Origin: Aquila chrysaetos chrysaetos
Lineage: Eukaryota; Chordata; Aves; Accipitriformes; Accipitridae
Length of the DNA: 64,000 bases
Assembly: GCF_900496995.4 (NCBI RefSeq)
Contig: NC_044005.1
Span: forward strand, 32,551,363-32,615,362
Reading direction: 5' to 3'
The notes under the pieces were generated by a model, which saw only the letters and a program-made list of their open reading frames with translations, made no database searches and was not told the origin of the DNA. Of the stretch, positions 23,107 through 37,583 are shown in pieces (within the stretch, counting starts at the first letter, position 1; the number at the start of each line of letters is the position of its first letter). The position numbers and the translations under genes were made by a program.

Positions 23107-26100
23107 TATAGTTTAGCTGCCTTTAAACCCACAAAACCATTCCAGTAACCACAAATTATTTAAGAAATTCTTTCAGGACATTTAACTGACAAGCAGATGA
23201 AGTCTGTCAATGATTACAGTGAAAACCACTGGAAGTCTGTCAAAGCAAGTATCCAATAAAAGAGCTATTTTACCGGGATACCTACACTGTACTGATTTTT
23301 GAATGTAACGTATACAGAATAGAAAGCTTAAGGTAGCTCAGCCTCTGTGGAAATAATTTTTCTGTTCATTACAAGCTGTCTGAGTTTAAGTTGATTAGAC
23401 CTCAAAGGAAGAGTAGAGATTTTTATGGTAATTTCTTTCCTGTGGTTATCAAAACTACTGTAAAGCAGTTTACCCACACAATACAAAGAGTCTGAAAAAA
23501 ACCCTATTGTGATCCAGATTAAACTGAGTGTATAGAGGACTTAATGAATTATGGTGTTAAACTTGAGCTGTTTTCTGTTTTGTGTTTTTACCCTTTTCTG
23601 TTTTTTTTAGATTCAGCATATTAAATTCTCAGGGGGTCACTCTGTCAGCCTCAATTCTGTGGCCTGGATTTAGTTGAATCAATCCTAATTGAAAGTCTGC
23701 ACAGGTCTGGTATTCTGTGGAGATTGCCGATGAATGACAGTGCAGTGGCAGGAAAGATAAATATGCTGGCAAATGAGATCCAGGCTCTCCACAGAGGATG
23801 GAATAAATTACTTTACCAATACAGTGGAGGTAATAAGCTGGAGAAAGTGAAATCGAAGCTAGTTTACTACAAGGTTTGTTAAAGAAAAAAAAAAAAGAAA
23901 CCAACAACACAGTTAAGATTTACTTAAAATACAGATTTGTGGTATGTGCTGCATTTAGGCCACTTCTTCAATTCTTTTGTATTGTGAATAATGATTACTG
24001 CATACACTTTAATTTCATTTATGCAGACAGCAGCTTGCACAATTTGAATTCATGCAGCATTCTGTGTGTAGCTCAAGGCCCAATAGTAACTGTGGTATAG
24101 CATATTGATTAGTAATTTGATAAATATATAAAATGGCACACTGAGTTTAAGGTGCTTCATGCAAAATGTATTTAAATGACCTTGGGTAATTAGTGTGAAT
24201 AGCTTTGAGGCACTGCTGCCTGAATGAAAGACATTTTTTGAGTCCAGAGATTTAAGAGGTTTCATGACTGGATAAGCAAAACTTAAACTAAAGGAAAAGA
24301 GCAAACATTAATTTTCATAGATATTAAGGTGAATTAGATGACCTGATAGAACTTTTTTCAATTTTCTTGCAGGTGCTGTACGGTTCCTCTCAGCATATTG
24401 TCTGTTACTTCTTCCAGTCTAATTGCTAAATTTCTTAAATAACCAGGATTTCAGTACTTTCCTCAGAAGAATATATCAGAGTCTAATGGATCAGAAAGTA
24501 TTTTCTAATATATATCCAAAATTATCTTTTTCTTAATGTTAGCTATTACTTCTTTAGGTAGTTACATTCTGTTGTGCCACTTGAAATAATTCCTTTCATT
24601 CCTCTGTGCTTATATCCACCTACAATATGTAGGTACTGTATTTTACCTTTTTTCCTGAGTAATCACTTAACAAAATTATATGAATTTATGTCCTTTATTC
24701 TCCTCTCAGAAGTAAGTTTCTTCCATTACCTTACAATAGTATTTGCTTTTGTCTTTTCTTCAGCTAATTTGTGCAAATTAGTGATGTGTCATGGTGCTCC
24801 AGACTGGAGTGCTACTCCAGGCTGAGATAAATTTTGCAGTCCATAAACCCTGATACCCATAGGCAATTTTCACTGACCATTTCTGATCTGGTGTCTCATC
24901 CTGTAGCTGAATTTGTTTTCCCTGGTCACACTTTGAACCTCCTTTTATCACTACTGTTTTCTTCCCAATTAAATTGGTTTTAATCCTTAATTTCACTGGA
25001 AGTGCTAGCTCATGCTTCTCTAAATTCAACCTTGCTTTATTTTCAGTCTATGTTATAAAAAGGGTGTTCAGAGATAATTCAGCGTAGACCTAAGTGAGAA
25101 TGGCTCAGTGAAATCACTGGAGGCCGCCTTGCTAACAAGAAGAGTACATTTTACCCAGCAAGTAGAAGAAAGGTATCTGGGATGGAAGTGAGGATGGTAA
25201 CTCTGATTTGAACAAAGAAAGAGTCTCTTGTGAAGGAAATAAAATCTGCCTGATGGTTGGCTAGCAAATGTGTACAGCCTTGTATTCCCCTAAACCAGAC
25301 AGGCATTGGTGTAGATCGGTGTGGCACTTGCATTATTTAGGGTGGTCAGGAAAGAAGAACTCTAAGAGGTGAAAAATGTTTCCAGCACAATTGGACAAAA
25401 TTTCATTAGTTTTTAATTCTGACTTTGACTAAATCATGCTACTTTTACTCATACTGATTAGTACTAGTTATCCCATTTAGGAAGACCTCATGACCTGAGC
25501 TAGTCTTGGGGTTTTAGTTTTGTGCAGTATCATATCTACAAAACAGTCTGAAGAAAATTTTTTGAAGTGAAATCTTGCAATATTGTAACAACTACTGTTC
25601 CTACTGACTTTCTGTCTTGTTTTCTTTTTTAACCAATTCTAATACTGATTTTCAAAGTGTTACTATAGAATATAAAGGACAATGGGTACAATGCTAAATA
25701 ATTCTTTTCCTTCTGCTCATCTTAGCTTGTTGGCTGGAAGTGACACCCTTGCTTTGTCATCATTCTGTTCTGTTTTTTCTTTCTTACAGAAACATGTCCA
25801 TTCATTGGCTTCCGGAAATTAAGTACTCCAATTTACCACAATAACATACTAAAATTCCTGTGTTGCTTTTCTGTTTCATATTGGTTCCCTGCCAATAGCT
25901 AAAAGTACATTTTTTCCCCTCCAAAACAACCATGTGAGATTTTGATTCTTTGAGGAGACTATTTCTTTACCGCGTAAGAAATGGATAGCAAAGACAGATG
26001 AACCATCCTTAGTTTATTGTTTTTCACTACAGGTGGAACTGTTGAGTATAACAACTACTTGGAAACTCATACTACCTTATCCATGATAATTCATAGGTGA

Positions 26101-27900
26101 GCATTTTGTTATATTCTATACCGGTCATATACTTTATATGTGAATACTGATAGGCTTTCTCTAACATGTATGTGGAGAAAGAATCAAAATTATGTGGACT
26201 TAGGCAACCTTAATAGAAATATAGTTGCATCTGTGCTGTGTGGTTTTTGGCAAAAAAAATTCACTCTCTACTAAAATAACTATACTTGCACAAAATCTTG
26301 GTTTCGTGGTTTATGAACATTAGGAACACAAATTCTCTTGGCCTTTAGTGGAATTAAAATTATACAGGTGTTTTTGAAAACCTGCATAACTATGTTACTT
26401 TCACTGTAAAAAATGGTCAAGAATGAGAGCATTAGTAAAGCTCACTCAGTGCATTTTAATTTTCTACAGCTGTCATGCTTTGATGGTTTCTTGATTTTCA
26501 AGCAAACTTTTTCCAGTACCACCTTAGAGACATCTACTTGTGATATCCAAATCTGTTCCCTAGCTTTGCGCATGTTACTTACAAGCTGTTATTACTATCT
26601 CTTGGTTAACACAGATGCTTGAAGAAATATCTTTCCTATCAGATGAATGGAACAACTCAGAAGTAAGCTTTTAAATTAATTTACTGTCATTACATTTCTA
26701 TCAATTCAATGTTATGAAAACATATTTTGCTCAGTTTTCATACGCACTGGTATCAGTAATGTCACTAATTTTATTTTTAATTACTGGAAGACTTTATGTT
26801 TTATCTTTCATAATTTGCTCTGAAAAAACTTCAAAGTCCCTTCATGGGATCCCCTATAAACTTATTTGCTATTAATGAAAGTGATAAAAAAGTCCTTCAA
26901 ATCAAATCTTAACAATTCAATTCTTCTTACAATAAAATATTAAACTACAGAATTCTGCTGTGTGTGTTTTAGAATAAATTTCTATTTAACTCATCCTACT
27001 CATCTGAGAAGTTGCATTTCTTGCCATATTAAAATTTCCTGCAATTAGGAAGAGTTCCTAATTGCTTCTTATCTGCCCACTGGTAGAGGTAAGTGTGTTT
27101 GCAAATAAGCCATGATACTTTACCTAGGTTCCTATGATGTACTAGTAACTTCTACACTGTTGGGGAACTGGACATACAGGTCTTGAACCAACAGACAACT
27201 GGGTTTGATTAGATATTTAAAATACAGTATAATAGCTCTGTTTGTTAACATAACACTGTTCCGGATTCGGATTCAACTTTCAATGTCTTTCTTGAGAAAG
27301 GAGTTTAAATGTTATCATTTCTATCAGTTTTTAAACAGAAAGAAAGCAGTTATTGTGAAAAAACAAACCCCAAACCAAACTATTGTTCCATCAAGAAGCA
27401 GCTTCAATCAAAAAATTCCAGTGAGAAGATTTCAGCATATCGATGGGTTGTACACTGTAAACTAAATATGACGCTGAGTTTGCATTATGGAGTTTGCTCA
27501 CATAGTATTGCACTTCTGATTGTATATCTGAACATTTCATTATCAAGATGGGGACCTAAGGTATTCAGTTCTTTTCTGAACATTTACCACAATATTCCTA
27601 GTATTCTCATTTTGTACAAATACTTTTGCTAATGACTGTTCATTTTCAGCAGAAATTGAATAGATAACACTGCAGATACTGCCAGTTCAAATCTGTGGGT
27701 TTACAAAAGTAAGTATTTGAGTAACTTTAGCAAAGTTTGCCCTGTTTAACCTATTGGTTTTGCTTATTAGTAAGTGACACATGAGTTTAAAAAATAAGAT
27801 CTGAATTCTAAAAATGTATTTAAGGTATTTTAAAATACTCACTGATACATACTGTGATTATTAAAATAAAACGTAGAATCAGAGGACACAGACCCAATAT
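23107..27900. other. AT-rich non-coding sequence
   Basis: No recognised gene or family. The open frames (for example 24574-24825 and 27205-27632) lack any recognisable motif or homopolymer-free coding character. Confidence 0.5.
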
Positions 27901-28507
27901 TCATAGAATCATAGAGTCATAGAATCATAGAATGGTTTGGGTTGGAAGGGACCTTTAAAGATCATCTATCTAGTCCAACCCTCCCTGCTATGGGTAGGGA
28001 CGTCTTTCACTAGATCAGGTGAAATCTCCATCCAACCTGACCTTGAACACTTCCAATGATGGGGCATCCACAGCTTCTCTGGGCAACCTGTCCCAGTGTC
28101 TCAAAACCCTCATTGTAAAAAATATCTTCCTTATATCCAACCTAAATCTACTCTCTTTCAGTTTAAAACCATTGCCCCTTGTCCTGTCACTACAGGCCTT
28201 GGTAAAAAGTCTCTCTCCATCTTTCTTATAAGACCCCTTTATATATTGAAAGGCTGCAATAAAGTTTCCCTGGAGCCTTCTCTTCTCCAGGCTGAACAAC
28301 TCCAACTGTCAGCCTTTCTTCATAGGAGAGGTGTTCCAGCGCTTTGATCATTTTTGTGGTCCTCCTCTGGACCTGTTCTAACAGGTCCATGTCTTTCTTG
28401 CACTGGGGACCCCAGAACTGGACACAGTACTCCAGGTGGGGTCTTATAAGAGCAGAGTAGAGGGGGAGAATCACCTCCCTCAACCTATTGGAGATGAGAT
28501 ACTTCAC
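27901..28507 (-). mobile_element. 5'-truncated CR1 LINE with 3' microsatellite tail
   Basis: Read on the minus strand, the element runs from the C-terminal part of the CR1 ORF2 reverse transcriptase through the 3' UTR ('...gatctttaaaggtcccttccaaccc') to a tail of ATTCTATG-type repeats at about 27935-27901. That tail is diagnostic of chicken-repeat-1 LINEs. The 5' end is cut at about 28507, as is usual for target-primed insertions. It is the least decayed of the three CR1 copies here. CR1 moves by reverse transcription of its own RNA; this copy lacks the endonuclease and most of the RT and is dead. Confidence 0.95.
28015..28507 (-). pseudogene. CR1 ORF2 C-terminal fragment (frameshifted)
   Basis: Two overlapping antisense frames, 28507-28226 and 28305-28015, together give the end of a CR1 RT polyprotein. 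The first holds 'LYSALIRPHLEYC' and 'EQVQRRTTKMIK'; the second starts at 'LFSLEKRRLQG' and ends with 'RLPREAVDAPSLEVFK', landmarks of the CR1 C-terminus. One frameshift near 28300 separates them, so the copy is a pseudogene. Endonuclease and catalytic RT motifs are outside the retained part. Confidence 0.9.
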
Positions 28508-31500
28508 AGACTAACCTTCATGGAGATGCTTCACAGCATAACCATAGTATGTGGCATAGGAGTATGAGCCACTCATCAGCCAGTGATATAGGGGAGGTAG
28601 CCAAACTTTGTCCCCCACCCCAAACTTCTGATATCACAAAGCTCTGTACAGGGTTCTTTTTAACCTCCTGTTTTCCTCTAAATTCAAGCAAGATTTTCCC
28701 CTTTTGGTCTGTTCACCTAATTCCCGCTGCACTCTTTGGGATCCTATGTGATTAGTTATTTGTATGTTTAGGACTCTAATAATGCAGATTTATGCTTTCT
28801 GGTGCTGACTTTAAATAGGTTCTCTTTTAACTTTTTTTTTTTTTTTAATAGATGAGGCTTTATAAAACAAAACATAATGATAAAGAAGTAATATAAAAAT
28901 GCACAGAATACTAATAAAAATAATACAGTAGCTTACCTTTATATTATTCCAAAGGGCACTGCAGTATTTCTTAGTCCTAGGTATATTTCCTTACACTTGT
29001 TATGATGAATAATGACATAATGGTCCTGAGAAATTCTGTATTTATGAGTTTGTTTTAAGCAAGATATTTTTCAAGTTTAAGTGACGATTTTGACCTTATT
29101 CATGTTGCTTTGTACCAAAACTCAATAAAAAGATTCCTATCTTTGTAAATCATTCACTTTTGCCATTTTCAACTATTACTGATACATACCTCATCTTTAG
29201 TAGAAGCCATATGCTTGTACACACACTCTGGATCAGGAAGTATCAGAAAGAACTTAAACTATAAAAAAGATATGTGCTCCGAACACATAAGCTAGCTTAC
29301 TAGTAGACAAAATAATCTATTCCATAAATAATTTCCTGGAAATGGGAAATTTGATGTTGCTTTACTTAATTGAAAGTGACGCTATGAGAGGAGCCACAAA
29401 CTTGTTGGGAAAGGATCTTTTCATTCGTCTAACTATTGGTTCAAATGAAGTCAACAAAATAAGATCTTCTGTGTTTATACTCCGAAAAAGTCATCATTTC
29501 TCAATAATAAGAGATCAAAAAAAAATATTGCTATTTTGAGAAATGTAGCAAAATGGCTCTTTCTACTATTCAGAAAGGAAAGCTGTTATTTTGGTAAATG
29601 TCAAGATAGAGATCTCTTCAGTCTGAGAAGGTAGTAAATGAGCTTCAGATTGGAAGGTTCAGCTTAATATCTCCACTACTAGTGAGAAGTTAATGATATG
29701 GAATGACCATATGAAATATTTGCTGTTTTTACAAGTATTTTATGGTAAAAGGAGAGTGCAAATGTCTCATAGTATAGTTCAGTTAGGCTGATCTTCACCA
29801 AAAGACTGACTGTTACATATGTGAAAGAACTTGTGGAAATATCTATTGGTTGGATGCTACAATATGAAAATGTATTGAGCAGCAACCAAGTTTGAATAGC
29901 ACTTGTTATCAAAGCGGTACTGCTAGCATTTGTAAAAATGTCCTGCAGAAGATCTGTTCACTTTTACTGAGAAGCAGGCTGGCCAAATAAGCTGTCCCTA
30001 TTCTGGCATTTGTGCCATGTGGCAATGATATGACCGACCTGTGAGCAGGCAGCATGCCATCCCAACAGATGGGCATGAATGCAACTAGCCAAGGATATTT
30101 TCATTCTATGTGCAGCAGATGTACATGCCTATTAAAAGTGCTGCTCCCAGCTGCGAGAGTCAAAACAGCAGTTTGCCTTGACCCTCTTTTTAGAGTTGGT
30201 AATATATGGCACCACTAACCCAGCTCTGAACTTGATTGACATGGAGTATCATGAAATACTGGAAGGAGGGAGCAGGGAGTTCAAGGTAGTCTCCTATACT
30301 GTCGTTATTTAATTCTTCAGGAATTTTAAATTTTTTTTGATAGTCATTATGTCAATAACACTTGACACAGAAGAAGCAATAGAGCTAAGAGCATGCCCTC
30401 TATGGCTAACTTTGTCTAATATGCAAGCTGTACCCACTGAGCCTGTAAAAGCTGGACTTGCAGCACAGCACTGACAAAAATATTTCCCTTCTGGGTGAAA
30501 ATTAATTGCAGTCATTACTTTAATGATCCAAGCCCACAGAGGACAACAAAAGCAGACTCTGTCACTGTATAAGTAACAGAACATTTCAATCCCACTATTA
30601 ACTGTGTTAACTAGAGTAATACACCGATAGAAGTATGAGCAATTTTTCTCAGAATCATTTTTACTTAACCATAGGGACAATATACAGATTAGTGGCTTTC
30701 AGCTTTTTGGGTACACCTAAATTTTAGCTATCTGGAAAACAAAACAGTTAAGAAACACTGTTTCAGATGATATCAGATGCTAATATTCCAACAAACCCAC
30801 CTCTTTTTGACTGTTTTTATTTAAAAGATTTACATTAGTGCTGTTGTGAAGTTGGTTTGAAAGAATTTCTTGAGAAGTGGGATGAAATGAGACTCTGTCT
30901 AAATTGTGATACTTTATACCAATAAAACTCTGTCTTTAAGCCTAGGGGGATAGTATTTCAGGGAGCAGGGCAGAGTGAAAATGTCTTGTCATTTAGATGC
31001 AGCCTATAGGGTTGTCAGGATATATAATGCATTGTCAACCTCTATTCAGAACTTGTGGAAAAAAGGGAAGCATTTCAGTCCTTCCAAAATGATGTATTAC
31101 CCAGTCTGGAAACAAACAGTCTACAGAAATTTTGCTTCTAGCAGACTTAGTTTCTGATCTTCAATAACTGCTGAATCAAAAATTTGTAACCTGTCTCAAA
31201 CCTAGTACACATTTGTGAATCAGCACAGAAAACACACACTCTGCATCTCTGGGAGGTGCTTGCTCCCTAGGATACCACCCTCTCTCTGTAAGTTTAAGTA
31301 AGTTCTGTAACAACGTTAAACCCCCTCAATTTACCTAACTCCTGCCATTTTGTAAATGTGAGAATCTCAATTTAATGTTATTGGTTATCACCTTGTTAAA
31401 GCTGATAATAGCTACTGTCCCCACACAGTCTTTGCATAAACCATCTTGCATTGTGTCAAACCTTAGAGAAATTTGCTGGTATCAAAGCTAAAACAGATTT

Positions 31501-33746
31501 ACTTGCATGAACGTGATGAGGGTTTGTGACATAATAATAAATTCACCTTTTCATTTTTAAGTGGTCTTTAAAGCCGACATTTACAACATTTTCCCCTCTT
31601 CCATACTGATTAACTTCAGTTCTTGCATCTTACCCAGATATGATCTGATAGAAAACTCTGCAGTGAAACTCCTCTATGCAGTCTAAAAACCCAATCTATG
31701 CAGCACAAAAATAGAAGAAGTCTTTAACTACTGCATCCTATTTCTCTATGTTTCTGATCCTTTCCAGAATTGTTAAGACTTTTACTCTGTGTAGAAACAG
31801 ATGCATAGCTAATTTCAACTAAAATCCATGTCTTCTCTTTATTATTTCTTCCCATTTGGGGGCTGGGGATGTAAAAAAGTCAAATGCTTGCCCAGATATT
31901 AATGAGTTTTGAAGCTCTAGATGTAATTACTTGTTCCAGATCCATTTCTGCACATGTATCATCCTCATCCCAGTGTGTGATTTTCCTTGTTTGCTTGTGT
32001 TGATTTGTTTTTTTGTTTACAGTCAAGTACTCTAATAAGTGTAGAAGGTTTAGTTTCTTATTTTAGGGGATTATGGTATGCAAAGTTTTCTTATAGATAC
32101 TAATGATTTACATTGCAGTTGTTGAAACCTAAAAATAATCCCTGCCCTGAAAAGCTTATGAACTAAATACTTGGCACATACCAAGAGTAGGACGAAGGAC
32201 ATATTTTGTCAATTTTAAAGAGGTGTAAATGAAATAAGAAAAGAGGCTGGTTGTACAATGAGTCTAGCAGTGAAGAGAAAGGGCTCTTGTGTTAGTCCAT
32301 TATACAGTATTGAGATGTTCCTCTCATTTTCAGCCTGCTTTGTTAAGGGAGAAAACTAACAGGCTGTGTTTTCTCTGTATATACAAGTGTAGGCTTGTGT
32401 CTGCATCTTATCCTTAATAAAGATTTTAGCCTTATGCACAGTTTCAGACAAATACATCAAGTACCTGAAAAGAGAGTGAGTTTCTATATGTTTTGTGAGA
32501 ATGAGTGGCTAAATAGAAAAAGGTGCTTAACAATGTTTTTGTAAGGATGAGAATGCAATGGGGTAAATTCCTCTGTTATCAGGTATCAAAAAATCCACAG
32601 AGGAGCACCACTGAGACCCAAATCCTTTGGGAAAAGGGCTTCATAAAGTGCCACTGTTCTCAGAACTGGTAGTTTAAGAGTTTATGGTTATTCCTGTCTG
32701 AGATCAGGTCTGCACGCAGACTGTCAAGGTGTGAAGTCAATACATACAAACTAAATTGCACTCAAGTCTGGAGGCACTCATGAGGAACAAGTAGCCTTAT
32801 TTCAAAGCAGCTTAATCTTTTCACTCTCATATGTACACAAGCCTTGTATCTACTGTCATTGGATAGTTGTGGAAGTGTCTGTCACTGCTCTGAGTTACCG
32901 TATCTAAAGATAAGTTCAGAGAATGTGCTGGGGGATGAGAAAACTTTTAAAATCATAACGAAAGAGAAGTGACTCCTGCTTTAAAGCAACCAAGACAAGA
33001 GCTACTTGAAACAAGCGTTAAGTGATCCATATTTTAAAAATATCAATCCTGAGAAAAGTGAGGTTGAAATTTAATATAATTACTTTAAAAAGTAGCAATA
33101 GGAATTATTATGCAGCTTCAGAATTCTAGAAATGTTATTAGGTAACAAGCAAAGCCTTGAAATTCTCCTGCCGGTAGTCAGAAGACTACTACTGCCTTCC
33201 AAGTGTAGTTGCACTTTAAAAAAATGAAAGACTTCAGTCAACCCATTTATTTCAGTGTGGTTTTCAGCGTGTTTATTTTCAGAATGTGTAGCGCCAAGTA
33301 CTATAAGGTTGTCTTGAGGCATTCATAAACAGATGCCATTTTTATTAATGCCCTAGCTGAAGTCACAAAATCTTTCAATGAAGTAAAAATAGCTAAATTA
33401 TAGCTTATACTGTTTGAGAAAACATGTTGCCAGAACAATAGGTCTGTGATTAAATTTTATCACATAAAAGAAATCTTATCAGAAATTTTCCAATTTTCTT
33501 GAAGTGTTCTGAGTTTTAGTTGGAAACTTTAAAAGGACATATTTTTGTTTTACATGTAGTTCTTAATAGAAAATTTTCAAGTGTGAGTTCTTTTTTTGAA
33601 CAAAAATTGATATTTTCCCTTGGGAAAAGGAAATGGACCCCCCCTGACCCCGCAAACCAAACCCAACTCAGATTCCTTTCTAAACAGAAGTGTTATTAAC
33701 AGGAGTAAAATAGCTAACATGATTATTCAATAATCTTTCACTATTC
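28508..33746. other. Non-coding sequence
   Basis: AT-rich with no recognised gene. The 123-codon antisense frame at 30309-30680 has no recognisable motif. Confidence 0.5.
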
Positions 33747-33770
33747 TTTTTTTTTTTTTTTTTTTTTTTT
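33747..33770. repeat. T24 homopolymer
   Basis: An uninterrupted run of T. It could be the reverse complement of an old poly(A) tail, but no retrocopy is recognised beside it. Confidence 0.8.
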
Positions 33771-36700
33771 ACTTTCTGAAGATACTAAGAACTTCCATGA
33801 TCAATTTATACAATTTGGATGTCACTTACAGTTTTAGGCTTCTATATCGTCAGATTTTCATGGGGAAAAACTGCAATGTGAGATATGCACAGAGAACTAG
33901 TTTTAGGTATTAATAACCAAATGGAAAACATTGGTTCGTAGCAATAAGTGTCTGGTCTGCCAGATACAAACATCTTTAAAATACTACTCAGATCCATCAG
34001 ATTCATGTAAATGATTTGGCTGCTTGCCAAGCAAGAACACTTGAGAAAAAAAAGTGTGAGCTAAGAAAGTTATAAATGAAAGGTTATAATTTAGTTTTGA
34101 AACTAATTTGAAGTATATTTATCCTGGAAGCATTGCTTCGTATGTTTATTCACTTGCTGTTTATGTTTCAGATGATTTTTCTTCTGGACTCTCTATCTCA
34201 TATGTAACAGCAAAGACTTAATTGCTTAAGCTCAGGTGGGAACTGGGAAAAACTGGCTTTGGTTCTTGCACCAACTGAGAAGACTTCAGCAGCATGGAGT
34301 TTGGGAGTAGAGGCCATATACCAAACATACTGCTCCTTTTCCAACAAGGGAGATGGCAGTTCAGGTAGCTATGGCCTTTCAAGGATCTCAGAAAGAAACT
34401 TTCAGTGGTGTGTTTTTATGTGGGAACTCAGTAAAGGACAATTTGATATTATTGATAGTGACACTGATGTTTTAGTGGGAACTCTAGGTCAAGCCAAAGA
34501 CTACATTCAAAATAGCAGACTGGATCTTTGTAATGTATGGCATATTTCAGATGGAGCTGAACACTTTGCATGCAGACTTTGTTGAACATGTCTGAACAGC
34601 TAAGGAACATTCAAGTTGTTAATTTTGTAAATGCTGAAATGGAACTTTTAAATTTCAATTTAAAATACCAGGTTATCTCTCTGAACAAAATAATTTTATA
34701 TAATTTTGTATTTTTTAATCCAAATCTATATTGTTTGGTTACTATCACTTCAAGCTACTAAATTTTAGGCAGCTCCTGAGGTAATTAGCTCTGAAGAAAG
34801 TTACTAACTTTGTGGTTCAGTGTTTGATTTTCAAAAAGAACATGTCTGAAGTAATGGTGCATTTGCATTTTCAAGCAGATTCACAGGCGATATATGATGC
34901 ACTTTCTGTCACAAGCAATAATTTTTTACAGTTTATACGATAAATAGCTTAGACATCAAATCAGTTATTGAGAGCTCTATGCTATCTATTTATTTCCAAT
35001 CAGATAAAGAGGATTTTACTACTGGGGAAAAAAAAAGGTTCATAAGCCATTCACACACCATTTTGGATGGAACACACACTCTATAATGCATCGCTAGAAT
35101 ACTATTCCAGGGATGCATTTTAGTCATATGGTCACAGAGTGATTAAAAATCCATAACAGAGTATTTGTTTGCCAGGTATACACATAAAAACCTCTTATCC
35201 ATGCAATTGGACTTCCATCCACTTGAACAATTTTGTTCATTAGATACTGGTGTGGAAGGTAATGCAACTAAAAGAATGAACCATTTTTCTGGTACAGGAT
35301 AGTTCATTATCCTAAAAGCTCTTTCATTATATCCCTTATGTTGTGAAGGCAAGGGACACCGTCCTTATCATTTAGCTCGAAAGAAATGTGCACGGTCACA
35401 ATAAATGGTGAAAATGTCTGTAGGGGTGTGTATGCGTGTAGTGGTACTTCTGTATGCTCTTTTATTAAAACAGTGGAGCATGGCAAGTGGTGAGAGCACA
35501 AAATTAAAGCATAGGAAAAATGGATTAAATTCTTTTCCTCTCCATTTTAGTATCTTTCTGTAGTAGTTCACTAATGGAAAGTAGAAATTCTGGTATTCAG
35601 TTTTCACTCCAAGATTTCTGTGAAATATGAGGACTAGTTTATAGCCCCTGTGAGAATGAGGCTGCTTGCTTGCCCCAACAGTTAATGAGATTCTGAAGAA
35701 GTATGCTTAAAATGTACTATGTTTTAAACAGACCAGAAGAAGAGCTGGCATGCTCAAAAGTTGATTTGATTTTGTTTCTCCAGTTGACATAGTTAACCTA
35801 GTAGAAGAAACTTCCTCTCTCTGTAACCTTTGTCTGATTTCTATTTGTTGACCATTACCACTAAAATGATACTGCTATTAAAAGTATTAAATCCTATTTC
35901 AATAGTGTGACTTGAGAATGAAAGCAACTACCAGTAATACTCCTACATTTGGCATCAGCATAATTTTCATAATTTGTTCATGGCTTTTTGTGGAAAACCT
36001 TGAATTGTATGAACTGCATGCACTGTGTACTAACGAGGGATGGGTGGGTGGATGAAATTTGCTGCTAGCCAAATATACTTCATTATAGTGTAAACTCAAA
36101 TACAATTAGAAGCATACAAGAGGAAACAAAAGCAATGGGTATCTTATGGCTATAGCTGTCAGTTCTAGAGAGAAGCTGTAATATTCGCAACTTGTATATT
36201 TATTGTAAACTGCAGAAGAAAGTGTTTGGGAGGTCTCTGGTTGTTGCTACAGTGGGGTATTCCTATCTAGGGCTTTAATAATGTAAAACCTTGCATAATC
36301 TCTAGTAGCTTTTTCTTTTCCTTTGCACTCCGTGCAAATGTGAAAAAATATTACCTGTTAGCACACATTAAATTAGGCACCTGCATCCTGAGCAGAAGCA
36401 TCAAGGCTTTTGTGCATTCATTCCTTATTCTTAAGAATGCATGACAAAAAAAACCCCAAACCATTATGGACAAACAAAAGAGATGTAGACACAAATTTTT
36501 ACCAGTCAAAAATGGTAACATGAGGACAGAAGTTCACTTGTATGAACTGGTGTAGGTGTAGGTCCACTAAAGTAAATTGAGTTGTCTTGATGAGGCTGTG
36601 CTGATATCTAACCAAAGACTGACAAGCTGTCATCATTGCAGGAGCATTTCCTTTCCATTACCTTTTTTGACCTCCTACTCACTTTTTACCTTGGTTTAAT

Positions 36701-37485
36701 ATGCACAGCATGAAGTCTTAAATTATCTAAATAGGCTTATAAGACTTTCTTAAAAAAACACAAATTAGGTAACTTGTTGCTGACTCTTAATATCATTTTG
36801 GCAGAGAGGGGGTTAGTGTTCCCACTAGTTTAAGTGTTCCCAGACAAATATGTACTAATGTATGATGTAGCATATGTGCCATGAGCGGGAAACATCCTAA
36901 GCCTGTCAGGCACACTTTACATTTGCATAATCTGCAGCACTGCTCAGCCAGTGCATGTGTGGACCTGTCTAGAACGTACAGAAATCTGGAGAAATGCCCA
37001 CTGTATTATTTCCCTTTATAGTCAATCTATTTATGGAAATCTGCAATTACCTATGCCTGGAAATACATAATAGTCTTTCTGCTGGGTAAATGGTTATAAT
37101 TGTATAACATATTGCTGAACAATGCTGACAATAATAAATGTTACCATCACATATATATTTTTATAAGATTTTGATGGAATTTACAGCTGTATGATTTCAA
37201 GATTTCTTTGCATTCACCTAAAGACTGCAGATAATCTTAATGTCCTTTCCTCAGTAAAAAAATTCTTACTGAATTAAAAATGTGTCCTGGATAAGCCTTG
37301 TGTATGTATTTCCAGGGGAACAGGTGAAGGGCTACAGAATCTACTAATTTAATATTCCCTTTTCAAAAGAAGTTTCTTCCCTGACCTCCTCTAAGGAATA
37401 AAGCAACACTCTTGGGCAAGCAAAATTATAGTTTGCCTGTAGCAAATACTAATTTTCAGTTCTTGAAATGCATATCGCATATACT
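33771..37485. other. Non-coding sequence
   Basis: Nothing recognised. The 108-codon frame at 34259-34585 has mixed composition but no motif that I can name. Confidence 0.5.
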
Positions 37486-37583
37486 AGTAGTCTAACCCAG
37501 ACCAGAGTAGTCTAACACAGACCAGCATGCTATTTAAACCACTAGATAAAGACCTCTGTAGCTAAAGTAGATAGAGACCTCTG
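37486..37583 (+). repeat. Two adjacent short duplications
   Basis: Units 37486-37505 and 37506-37525 are 20-bp head-to-tail copies with one mismatch (agtagtctaacccagaccag / ...acacag...). A second duplication follows at once: 37544-37558 and 37569-37583 are 15-bp copies with one mismatch (agataaagacctctg / agatagagacctctg), separated by 10 bp. Confidence 0.85.

Noticed and set aside
34259..34585. 108-codon frame as a gene
   Set aside because: No recognisable domain and no splice or promoter support. Kept only as a homology-search suggestion.
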